The notes under the pieces: generated by a model
What the model saw: only the letters and a program-made list of their open reading frames with translations
Database searches by the model: none
What the model was told of the DNA's origin: nothing
Made by a program: the position numbers and the translations under genes
Shown: in pieces, positions 1 to 5,519 of the stretch
Layout of the letters: each line of letters opens with the position of its first letter
Numbering within the stretch: position 1 is the stretch's first letter
DNA from: Anaerolineales bacterium Chloro_02
GTDB taxonomy: Bacteria; Chloroflexota; Anaerolineae; Anaerolineales; Anaerolineaceae
Length of the DNA stretch: 5,542 nucleotides
Direction of reading: 5' to 3'
NCBI GenBank assembly: GCA_001603765.1
Contig: LUZV01000022.1
Location: forward strand, 1 to 5,542

Positions 1-365
1 CCTGGCGTCTCAACATCCTGTCGTTTGGGGACATTGAAGCAAAAACCCTGGGTGTCAATTTGCCCCAGGTGCGCGCCATCGTAATCGTCTGCGCCAGTCT
101 GCTAACCGCCAGCGCGGTCTCGATCAGCGGCACGATTGGTTGGGTGGGGCTGGTCATCCCTCACCTTAGCCGCCTTATTGCCGGCAGCGATAACACGCGC
201 TCTCTGCCGGTTACTCTGCTGATTGGCGCGCTTTTTATGCTTCTGATTGACACGCTCGCGCGCACGATTTCGGGTGTGGAAGTACCCCTTTCCATCCTCA
301 CTGGTTTCATCGGCGCGCCGCTCTATGGATTCTTGCTCTACAAACAAAGGACGCGATTGGAATGA
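1..365 (+). CDS. FecCD/BtuC-type ABC transporter permease, C-terminal part (5' end outside window)
   Basis: This is an inner-membrane permease subunit of an importer for iron-siderophore, haem, corrinoid or similar metal complexes. The reading frame is open from base 3, so the gene enters from the left; about 120 residues are visible, against a usual 320-350. The visible part begins with a segment like the family's 'LNxLSLGDExAxxLGV' (LNILSFGDIEAKTLGV). It continues with a hydrophobic helix and the cytoplasmic coupling motif GTIGWVGLVIPHLSRLIAG, where the ATPase docks. It ends with the typical C-terminal pattern ARTI..EVPLSILTGFIGAPLYGFLL. An apparent TTG start at base 60 is internal to the conserved domain and is not the true start. 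The stop TGA overlaps the ATG of the ATPase gene (ATGA, 362-365), so the two are translationally coupled. The substrate cannot be decided from this fragment. The family call is firm. Confidence 0.93.
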   Translation, partial: WRLNILSFGDIEAKTLGVNLPQVRAIVIVCASLLTASAVSISGTIGWVGLVIPHLSRLIAGSDNTRSLPVTLLIGALFMLLIDTLARTISGVEVPLSILTGFIGAPLYGFLLYKQRTRLE

Positions 366-1150
366 GCACAACAGCGCTTCTGAAAGTTGAGAACCTCGGG
401 TTTTCTTACGAAGGCAGCCGCCAAATTTTTGAAGGCATCAGCTTTGAGGTTCACCCGGGCGAAATTGTCTGCTTGCTCGGACCAAACGGCATTGGCAAGA
501 CCACTTTGCTCAACTGCCTGGCAAGACTGCGTGAGCCATCTTTCGGCAAGGTGCTGCTCAATGGCGAAAATATCTCACAGCTGTCCGCGCGGGATATCGC
601 GAAGGTTGTGGGCTATGTTCCCCAGGTGCTGCGTCCCTCGTTTGACTATACCGTGCTCGAATATGTTGTAACAGGTAGCGCGCCCTGGCTTGGTGTTTTC
701 GAAAAACCCAGGCACGGACACTATCAGCGCGCGGAAAGCGCCCTAAGGCAAATGGGTATCAGCCATCTTGCCAACAAGCCGTACACACGCATCAGCATCG
801 GCGAACTTCAACAAGTCTCTATCGCGCGCGCGATCGCTCAGCAAACGCATCTGATCCTGATGGACGAGCCTACCGCCCACCTCGACTACGGCAATCAGCT
901 CAAGGTTCTGCGCATGATCCGGGACCTGGCAGCCAAGGATTACGGTATCGTCCTTGCGACACACAACCCTGATCAAGTGCTCTTGCTGGACGCCAAAACG
1001 GCGGTCATTGACCGCGACGCGAACTTCCATTTCGGCACCTGGCAGGAAATATTGACAGAAGAGCTGCTCAAAGACATGTACGGCGTGCCTTTGCGTTTGA
1101 TTCAGGTGGAGGGCATCAACCGCATGGTCAGTGTTGCCCCAAGTTTGTAG
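362..1150 (+). CDS. ABC transporter ATP-binding protein, FecE/BtuD type (metal-chelate uptake)
   Basis: This 262-residue ATPase powers the importer whose permease is encoded just upstream; the length is normal for the FecE/BtuD/FhuC family. Visible motifs in order are: Walker A GPNGIGKTT (residues 40-48), Q-loop Q88 in GYVPQ, signature ISIGELQQ (144-151), Walker B LILMDEP (164-170) with catalytic E169, D-loop TAHLD (171-175) and switch H201 in ATHNPD. The C-terminal segment around TEELLKDMYGVPLRLI is typical of this subfamily. The signature has Ile in place of the first Gly of LSGGE, which is unusual, but every other motif is intact, so the enzyme is probably active. The ATG at 362 overlaps the permease stop. 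A weak AAGGA at 347-351 lies 10 bases upstream, so translation probably depends on coupling. The transported substrate (Fe-siderophore, haem, cobalamin or oxyanion) is not determined by the sequence. Confidence 0.95.
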   Translation: MSTTALLKVENLGFSYEGSRQIFEGISFEVHPGEIVCLLGPNGIGKTTLLNCLARLREPSFGKVLLNGENISQLSARDIAKVVGYVPQVLRPSFDYTVLEYVVTGSAPWLGVFEKPRHGHYQRAESALRQMGISHLANKPYTRISIGELQQVSIARAIAQQTHLILMDEPTAHLDYGNQLKVLRMIRDLAAKDYGIVLATHNPDQVLLLDAKTAVIDRDANFHFGTWQEILTEELLKDMYGVPLRLIQVEGINRMVSVAPSL

Positions 1151-1154
1151 GAGG
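1150..1154 (+). promoter_or_regulatory. Strong Shine-Dalgarno sequence for the DUF364 gene
   Basis: GGAGG, followed by AAAG and then ATG at 1159, overlaps the last base of the ATPase TAG stop. It fixes the start of the DUF364 gene and is by far the strongest ribosome binding site in this operon. The third protein may therefore be made at a higher rate than its coupled neighbours. Confidence 0.85.
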
Positions 1155-1158
1155 AAAG

Positions 1159-1935
1159 ATGCTTATCGAGAAAGTCTTCCAAGCCGCGGGACCGTTTTTA
1201 GTAAACCGCGTTGTGACTGACGCTGTTTTAGGGCTCTCTCTGACCGCAGTTGAATTGGACGGCGTCGATATTGGCGTTTCTTACGTGCTGCGCGACAGCT
1301 TGCCGGCGGGCTGTTCCGCCTTTGGCTTTGCCCAACACATTATCGGGCAGCCGGCGGCGGAGGTTGCGCGCCTGGTAATTGAGGGCAGAGATGACGCCCA
1401 GCGCGGCGTTGGTATGGCGGTCCTCACTGCCGCCTCGCGCGCGCTTGACTTGCCTGATGAACCTGTTCTGCCTACCCCCTTTGGCATGGACGTACGTCCA
1501 TCGGATAAAGTGGGCATGATCGGCTACATCCCACCAGTCGCGGATCAACTCGCGAAGATTTCGAGCAGAGTGGTGATCTTCGACAAGGGCTTAAACCTCA
1601 ACGGCGGCGAGAGAGCGACGCAAGTTATGGATATGTCAATGCAGGCGGAAGTGCTGCCAGAGTGCGACCTGATGATCATCAGCGGCACAACCCTCATTAA
1701 CGGGAGCATCGACCAATTGCTTGCATGGTGCGCAAATGCCCGCGAAATTGTCCTGGTGGGTTCCTCTACCCCGATGTTCGCAAGCGCCTTTAAGGGCACA
1801 CGCGTAACCGCCCTGGCAGGCTCCTGGTGGGATCCAACTCACAAAAATGATATGTTTAAGAGGCTTTCCCTTTCTTGCGGGATCAGCCATCTGAAACCCA
1901 TGATGATTAAGAAACTCACGCGGGTGGCATCATAA
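1159..1935 (+). CDS. DUF4213/DUF364 family protein (putative heavy-metal chelation, Rossmann-like domain)
   Basis: This is a 258-residue cytoplasmic protein with no signal peptide or membrane segment. The N-terminal part (about 1-90) matches the DUF4213 enolase-N-like region, with LTAVELD..DIGVSYVLRD followed by a CSAFGFA segment. The C-terminal part (about 100-250) matches PF04016 (DUF364). It contains GMIGYIPPVADQL (119-131), VVIFDKG (138-144), a PECDLMIISGTTLING stretch (167-182) and VLVGSSTPMFASAF (198-211). The family pattern in that last stretch is roughly GPSTP, so here Pro is replaced by Ser. From memory, a Desulfitobacterium member has a solved structure, and a heavy-metal-chelation role was proposed from its fold and gene neighbourhood; no reaction is established. 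The position between an ABC metal-chelate ATPase and a methyltransferase agrees with that proposal. The TAA stop overlaps the next ATG by one base. The family call is firm; the biochemical role is unknown. Confidence 0.88.
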   Translation: MLIEKVFQAAGPFLVNRVVTDAVLGLSLTAVELDGVDIGVSYVLRDSLPAGCSAFGFAQHIIGQPAAEVARLVIEGRDDAQRGVGMAVLTAASRALDLPDEPVLPTPFGMDVRPSDKVGMIGYIPPVADQLAKISSRVVIFDKGLNLNGGERATQVMDMSMQAEVLPECDLMIISGTTLINGSIDQLLAWCANAREIVLVGSSTPMFASAFKGTRVTALAGSWWDPTHKNDMFKRLSLSCGISHLKPMMIKKLTRVAS

Positions 1936-2678
1936 TGACAGGGGCCGACCTGACATCCGCCGAATATTACAAGAAAGCAACCTCCTTTTGGAACTACCCG
2001 GAGGTGCCTTACGGCGCTGCTCTGCGCGAGATGATCAGGCCGAGCGATGTGGTGGCGGATATTGGCTGCGGCATCGGTGTTGTCAGCTGTTTTCTGGCGG
2101 GTATAAGCAGGCAAGTGATCGCGATCGATAAGGATAAAGCCGCCCTGAACGTTTTGCGCGAAGATATCAAACGTTTGGGGATTAAGAACATTGAAGTTGT
2201 CCACGCCAATTGGCCCGATGTTCAGACGGCGGATTGGGATGTGGCGGTGGCTTTCTATCATCATCGCTTCGGATACACGACCGAACAGGTTGACACCTTA
2301 CGCAGAAAAACACGCCGCAGTGGAATAATGGTGAATCAGGGCGTTCGCCCTCGGGAAGGGTTCTATGAGTCCCTTGGCTCTTTGTTTGGCATCACCAACA
2401 ACCCTGATTCCTGCGTTGGCAGCTGTTATGTACGCGGCAGGCTGGAACAGGCTGGGTTTGCGGTAACATGCGATGACGTCTTCCACGATTTTGGGCAGCC
2501 TGTTGACACCGTTGAAGACGCTGTGCGCTACGCGATGCGGCAGCTGAAGCTGCATGAAAGCGATCGCCCGCGTCTGGAGGGGATTGTTCTGGACCATGTG
2601 GAATATGTGAATGGTCAGATGGTCTTACCGATCAAACGCTTCAACTGTCTGTTGCGATTTTATCAACAGGCTGCTTAG
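1935..2678 (+). CDS. Class I SAM-dependent methyltransferase, function unassigned
   Basis: This 247-residue protein has a Rossmann methyltransferase core. Motif I is VADIGCGIGVVS (residues 40-51), followed by the acidic SAM-ribose ligand region VIAIDKD (61-67, D65). A post-II segment VVHANWPDV (88-96) and WDVAVAFYHH (101-110) sit where motif IV is expected. The layout faintly resembles CbiT-like and other small-molecule methyltransferases, but no substrate-specific motif is recognised. The C-terminal half carries C160-xxx-C164, C179 and several His residues, possibly metal-linked. ATG at 1935 overlaps the DUF364 stop (TAATG). No good Shine-Dalgarno is seen apart from a weak GGGTGG just upstream, so translation is probably coupled. 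It is the last gene of the operon in this window. By context it may methylate a metal ligand, metallophore or cofactor; this is inference. A nicotianamine-synthase-like aminobutyryl transferase, which shares the SAM fold, was considered but I see no support for it. Confidence 0.85.
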   Translation: MTGADLTSAEYYKKATSFWNYPEVPYGAALREMIRPSDVVADIGCGIGVVSCFLAGISRQVIAIDKDKAALNVLREDIKRLGIKNIEVVHANWPDVQTADWDVAVAFYHHRFGYTTEQVDTLRRKTRRSGIMVNQGVRPREGFYESLGSLFGITNNPDSCVGSCYVRGRLEQAGFAVTCDDVFHDFGQPVDTVEDAVRYAMRQLKLHESDRPRLEGIVLDHVEYVNGQMVLPIKRFNCLLRFYQQAA

Positions 2679-2781
2679 ATCGACAGCAAAACCGCATAAT
2701 AGGTCAACTCAAATAGATGTGAGAAGGTTAAATTGTCTGTGCAAACCTTTTATTAACCATTCTACAATTTTCGCATTGTGC

Positions 2782-2787
2782 TATGAT
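2782..2787 (+). promoter_or_regulatory. Candidate extended -10 promoter for the lipoprotein gene
   Basis: TATGAT is preceded by TGC, giving the extended -10 form TGCTATGAT (2779-2787), in an AT-rich stretch 41 bases before the lipoprotein ATG. No convincing -35 sits at 16-18 bases; TCTACA (2761-2766) is at 15. Extended -10 promoters can work without a good -35. The start of transcription would be near 2794. Confidence 0.45.
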
Positions 2788-2828
2788 TAATTAACCCTTT
2801 TTCAGCATACATTTTATTGGAGGATTCG

Positions 2829-3689
2829 ATGCGTACCAAAACGATTAAAACCTTATCCGCGATTTTGATAGTCCTTGTTTTAGTCACAATTTCCTGTGAA
2901 TTCTCATTTGATCTTGGCGGGAAGAAGAACAAAACCGCCACCCCGGTAACTCAACAAGTCACCTCTGCGCCATTGGAGCCGGCTGTCAAGCCAACAGAAG
3001 CCGCTGTTACGCTTCCAACAGCCGCCAAACCCACTTCCGTCCCGCCCACTAACGCCCCAATTCAACAGCCAACCGAAGCCCCGGTTCAACAGCCGACCGA
3101 TACCCCTGAGGTGGTTTACGAATCGGAACCTTATTACACAGAACAGTTCGATTACGTTCCGGATAACTGGTATTTCGAAGTCCTAAAGGGCAACGAAAAA
3201 AAGACTGACATTTCAGTTGGTAAGGGACAGCTGACCTTTACCATCGAAGATTATGACACCTACGCCTATGTTTTCTATGATGATTACACCTACACAGATG
3301 TCTATATTGAAACCTCAGCGAAAAACCGAGGGGTAAATGACAACATGATCTCGCTCGTTTGCCGCTACTCGGATTCGGGTTTCTATGAGGTCAACATCAC
3401 CAACGGCGGTCTCTATGATATCTATGCCTATGTAAGCACCCTGAATATCGGCTATCAGAGGCTCTATAACGGTGGGTCAAAAAATATCAATATGGGTCTG
3501 AAAAGCAATGTCTTTGGCATGACCTGCAAAGGCAATGAAATTTCTCTCTACATCAACGGAAAACTGGAACGAACCGTGGCAGATAACAAATACAATCTGC
3601 CAGAAGGTCGGATTGGTGTCGGAGCCTCTTCGTTTAACAGCACTCCGGTTGTCATCGATTTCGACTATGTTTACATTGATGTCCCGTAG
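2829..3689 (+). CDS. Secreted lipoprotein with Thr/Pro/Gln-rich linker and jelly-roll-like C-terminal domain
   Basis: The protein has 286 residues from ATG 2829, chosen over an upstream TTG (2817) because GGAGGA (2819-2824) lies at proper spacing before the ATG and the TTG is itself part of that site. The N-terminus is a lipoprotein signal: basic MRTKTIK, a hydrophobic stretch (about 9-21), then a relaxed lipobox T-I-S-C with C23 as the likely lipidated residue. Residues 35-96 form a low-complexity Thr/Pro/Ala/Gln linker with a tandem 8-residue repeat. Residues 103-284 look like an all-beta concanavalin-A/LamG- or DUF1080-like domain: EQFDYVPDNWYF at its start, alternating strands, ISLYINGKLERTV, RIGVGASSFN and VVIDFDYVYI at its end. 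Such domains often bind carbohydrate, but no binding residues can be named. The gene is monocistronic, with its own promoter candidate and terminator, and looks AT-richer than its neighbours. The layout is common in Anaerolineae. Function is unknown; surface glycan binding is a guess. Confidence 0.85.
   Translation: MRTKTIKTLSAILIVLVLVTISCEFSFDLGGKKNKTATPVTQQVTSAPLEPAVKPTEAAVTLPTAAKPTSVPPTNAPIQQPTEAPVQQPTDTPEVVYESEPYYTEQFDYVPDNWYFEVLKGNEKKTDISVGKGQLTFTIEDYDTYAYVFYDDYTYTDVYIETSAKNRGVNDNMISLVCRYSDSGFYEVNITNGGLYDIYAYVSTLNIGYQRLYNGGSKNINMGLKSNVFGMTCKGNEISLYINGKLERTVADNKYNLPEGRIGVGASSFNSTPVVIDFDYVYIDVP
3054..3101 (+). repeat. Two tandem 24-base units inside the lipoprotein linker
   Basis: Two adjacent 24-base units (3054-3077 and 3078-3101) encode APIQQPTE and APVQQPTD. 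They differ mostly at third codon positions (cca/ccg, gaa/gat) plus the Ile/Val codon. The repeat is in frame, so changes in copy number would only alter the length of the cell-surface spacer. Confidence 0.85.
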
Positions 3690-3718
3690 ACAATTGTCTT
3701 AATTACCATTCTTAACAC

Positions 3719-3752
3719 AAACGGAGACCTTGGCGGGTCTCCGTTTTGTTTT
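3719..3752 (+). terminator. Rho-independent terminator after the lipoprotein gene, possibly bidirectional
   Basis: AAACGGAGACC (3719-3729) and GGTCTCCGTTT (3736-3746) form a perfect 11-base-pair stem with a 6-base loop, TTGGCG. The T-rich tract TTTTGTTTT (3744-3752) runs on from the 3' arm. It lies 29 bases after the lipoprotein stop and 15 bases beyond the end of the convergent amylase gene. Read on the minus strand, the same stem is followed by the weaker tract TTTGTGTTAAG, so it could also stop amylase transcription. Confidence 0.9.
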
Positions 3753-3767
3753 GGCAGGTCAGCAAAA

Positions 3768-5441
3768 TTAAATCAAGCTGAGATGCCAGTGCTTTCCCTT
3801 GGATATTATTTCCACCTTAAGCCGCTCACCGCCATTGCTCACCTCAAAACACGCCATTTCTGGTGCCAATTCGAGGGTATGCCAGCGCGCGCCAGTCAGC
3901 CACGCGTTAGCCTGCCTGAAAGCCGCCATCTCGCGCATCACGTTCGCGCTGCCGTGTTCCGAACCGGTATGCCAGTCCATCTTAGGGCGCGCCTCGTCAA
4001 AACCAAGCGCCCCACCCGCGTGGATCGACTGCCGCTGAGTGAGTTCCTGCTCACTGCCGTAGTAAACAATCGGCGCGCCGGGTAGAAGATAGAGCAATCT
4101 CAGGGCTGCTTCCTGGGCAGAAGGTGAATTCCCAGCGGCGAAGAAAAAGCGGTTCATGTCGTGATTGTCGATAAACGCCGGGCGTGAAAACCCGCGTGGA
4201 TAGGCTGCCCAATAGTTTTCCAGGTAGCCTGCCAAACGGCTGAGCGACCATTGCCCCGTGGCAAACGTTTCGCGCAGAGCCTGGCAAGTTTGAAAGTCCA
4301 ACGCGCCATGCATGCTGCCCGCGAAGCTGATCTGCTCATCAGCTGGCGCCACGATTTCACCAAACGTCCAACATTCAGGATTCACGTCCAGACAGGCGCG
4401 CTGAAAAGCCACCCAAAACTCCCTCGCGGGACCGTTCGCGTAGTCCAGCCGAAAACCGTCCGCCCCGAACCTCAGCCAGTAGCGGGCAGCCTCCAGCAGG
4501 TGATCCCTGGCGGGGCTTCCCGGAGCAAGGTTAAGGCAGGGCATGCCCGGAACGTCATAGAAACTCTGATACTCAGGCCATTTTTTCCATCGAAACCAAG
4601 CCATATCCGCTTTTTCACCTGCCAGCGCGGATAGAAAACGGGCATGCTGGTTGGAGCAGTGATTGGCAACAAAGTCTAACAAGACGCGCAGGCCCTTGGA
4701 ATGGGCTGTGTCAAGCAGTTCACGCAGGTCAGCTTCAGTTCCCAAGCGCGGCTCAACCTTAAAATAGTCGCTGATATCGTAGCCATGATGACTGGGGGAA
4801 GCGAAAACAGGCGTTAACCAGAGGGTATTGAACCCCAGGTCTTTGATGTGGTCAAGCTTTTCAATCACTCCGCGCAGGGTGCCCCCAAAGGGTCGGGTTA
4901 GGTCAGCCGTCTGAAGCCAGGTTTTACCGGCACCGGGGTTGAAGCGATCCACGAAAATTTGGTAAACAATGGCGCTGTCTGCCCAGCGCGGTGTTTGATT
5001 GCGATGGGTGAACCACAGCCTGAAGATCGTGGCGGTGCCGGACTCCGCTGCCTGGTTATCCGCAAAAAGCTGTTCACCGCCAGGCAGCTCCGCCCAAATC
5101 TGATAGATCATCTCGCTTTCAGCGGGCACGCCCACAAAATCCGCCTCCCAGTCCCTCAACCAGCCCCAGAGAAGCGTATCCCAGCGCCAGGCGACAGGTT
5201 CAAAGGGTTTTTCCTGCCAGCTTTTGCCCTGATCCAGGCTGTAGCGCAGCCAAACGCCCTGAACAGGCAGGTCAGAGCTGCTGCTGACAGTGAGGCGAAA
5301 GGGCTGATCTGGCTCAGGATGCCAGGGTGAAACCCGGTAGGCATGGTGAAGCCCCCGATTTTGCGTGATGTAGTGCAAAGACCCCTTGGCGGGCTGGTCA
5401 AGATCGCCAAAAAGATGGTCAGGGTAAAGGTGTTTTCCCAC
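3768..5441 (-). CDS. GH13 alpha-amylase family glycoside hydrolase, neopullulanase/cyclomaltodextrinase-like
   Basis: This 557-residue enzyme probably cleaves alpha-glucans or malto-oligosaccharides. It lacks a signal peptide, so it is probably cytoplasmic. Residues about 30-145 form an N-terminal beta domain like those of neopullulanases. The barrel begins at IVYQIFVDRFNPG (158-170). GH13 conserved regions are present: VI GFNTLWLTP (203-211); I DFVANH (256-261); V MPCLN (300-304); II GFRLDYANG (329-337) with R331 and nucleophile D333; III FGEIVA (360-365) with acid/base E362; IV FIDNHD (423-428) with D428; and VII GAPIVYYGSEQ (455-465). Region V resembles MPKLN of the neopullulanase/oligo-1,6-glucosidase intermediary group, with Cys in place of Lys. 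Domain C (about 495-557) is short. The start is GTG at 5441, with GAGG (5447-5450, minus strand) five bases upstream. An ATG at 5443 is in another frame. The gene converges on the lipoprotein gene. Exact specificity (neopullulanase, maltogenic amylase, cyclomaltodextrinase) is undecided. Confidence 0.93.
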   Translation of the reverse strand: MGKHLYPDHLFGDLDQPAKGSLHYITQNRGLHHAYRVSPWHPEPDQPFRLTVSSSSDLPVQGVWLRYSLDQGKSWQEKPFEPVAWRWDTLLWGWLRDWEADFVGVPAESEMIYQIWAELPGGEQLFADNQAAESGTATIFRLWFTHRNQTPRWADSAIVYQIFVDRFNPGAGKTWLQTADLTRPFGGTLRGVIEKLDHIKDLGFNTLWLTPVFASPSHHGYDISDYFKVEPRLGTEADLRELLDTAHSKGLRVLLDFVANHCSNQHARFLSALAGEKADMAWFRWKKWPEYQSFYDVPGMPCLNLAPGSPARDHLLEAARYWLRFGADGFRLDYANGPAREFWVAFQRACLDVNPECWTFGEIVAPADEQISFAGSMHGALDFQTCQALRETFATGQWSLSRLAGYLENYWAAYPRGFSRPAFIDNHDMNRFFFAAGNSPSAQEAALRLLYLLPGAPIVYYGSEQELTQRQSIHAGGALGFDEARPKMDWHTGSEHGSANVMREMAAFRQANAWLTGARWHTLELAPEMACFEVSNGGERLKVEIISKGKHWHLSLI

Positions 5442-5446
5442 ATTAA

Positions 5447-5456
5447 CCTCGCGAGG
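5447..5456. promoter_or_regulatory. Perfect palindrome CCTCGCGAGG covering the amylase Shine-Dalgarno
   Basis: CCTCGCGAGG is its own reverse complement. On the minus strand its 3' half, GAGG, is the ribosome binding site for the GTG start at 5441. It could be an operator half-pair or part of an intermolecular or local structure, or it could be chance in GC-rich flanking sequence. A palindrome without a loop cannot fold on itself into a stable 5-base-pair hairpin, so simple sequestration of the site is unlikely. Confidence 0.4.
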
Positions 5457-5491
5457 ATTTTGATAAAAATTCTACGCCACCTTACAGAATT

Positions 5492-5519
5492 ATGATAGGC
5501 AGATACCTCCTGTTTGCAA
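5492..5519 (-). promoter_or_regulatory. Candidate sigma-70-type promoter for the amylase gene
   Basis: Read on the minus strand, TTGCAA (5514-5519) is followed after 16 bases by TATCAT (5492-5497). This gives a moderate -35/-10 pair and a leader of roughly 45 bases before the GTG start. A 6-base inverted repeat, AATTCT (5468-5473) and AGAATT (5486-5491), lies just downstream of the -10, where an operator could sit. Both are weak matches judged by eye. Confidence 0.35.

Noticed and set aside
1839..2264. 141-codon open frame on the - strand
   Set aside because: It lies antisense across the end of the DUF364 gene and the start of the methyltransferase gene, both of which have clear family motifs. 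The translation resembles no known family, and it is explained as a shadow frame in GC-rich coding DNA.
830..2567. GCGATCGC octamers (830-837 and 2560-2567) as a cyanobacterial HIP1 signature
   Set aside because: Only two copies in 5.5 kb, both in coding sequence, is far below the density expected in HIP1-rich cyanobacteria.
2764..2779. ACAAT/ATTGT short inverted repeat upstream of the lipoprotein gene
   Set aside because: The arms are only 5 bases in AT-rich DNA, so it is likely chance.
2817..2828. TTG start giving four extra residues on the lipoprotein
   Set aside because: The TTG overlaps the Shine-Dalgarno GGAGGA that serves the ATG at 2829. The ATG start also gives a standard lipoprotein signal with a basic N-terminus.
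312..4079. GGCGCGCC palindromes at 312-319 and 4072-4079
   Set aside because: Both lie in conserved coding sequence encoding Gly-Ala-Pro, where codon choice explains them; there is no sign of a site-specific role.
4251..4634. 127-codon open frame on the + strand inside the amylase gene
   Set aside because: It is antisense to the catalytic region of the GH13 enzyme, lacks a good ribosome site and has a composition typical of a shadow frame.
5156..5443. 95-codon frame starting at ATG 5443 on the - strand
   Set aside because: It shares the ribosome site with the amylase but lacks family features, and the frame starting at GTG 5441 encodes a full GH13 protein. Kept only as a possible start competitor.
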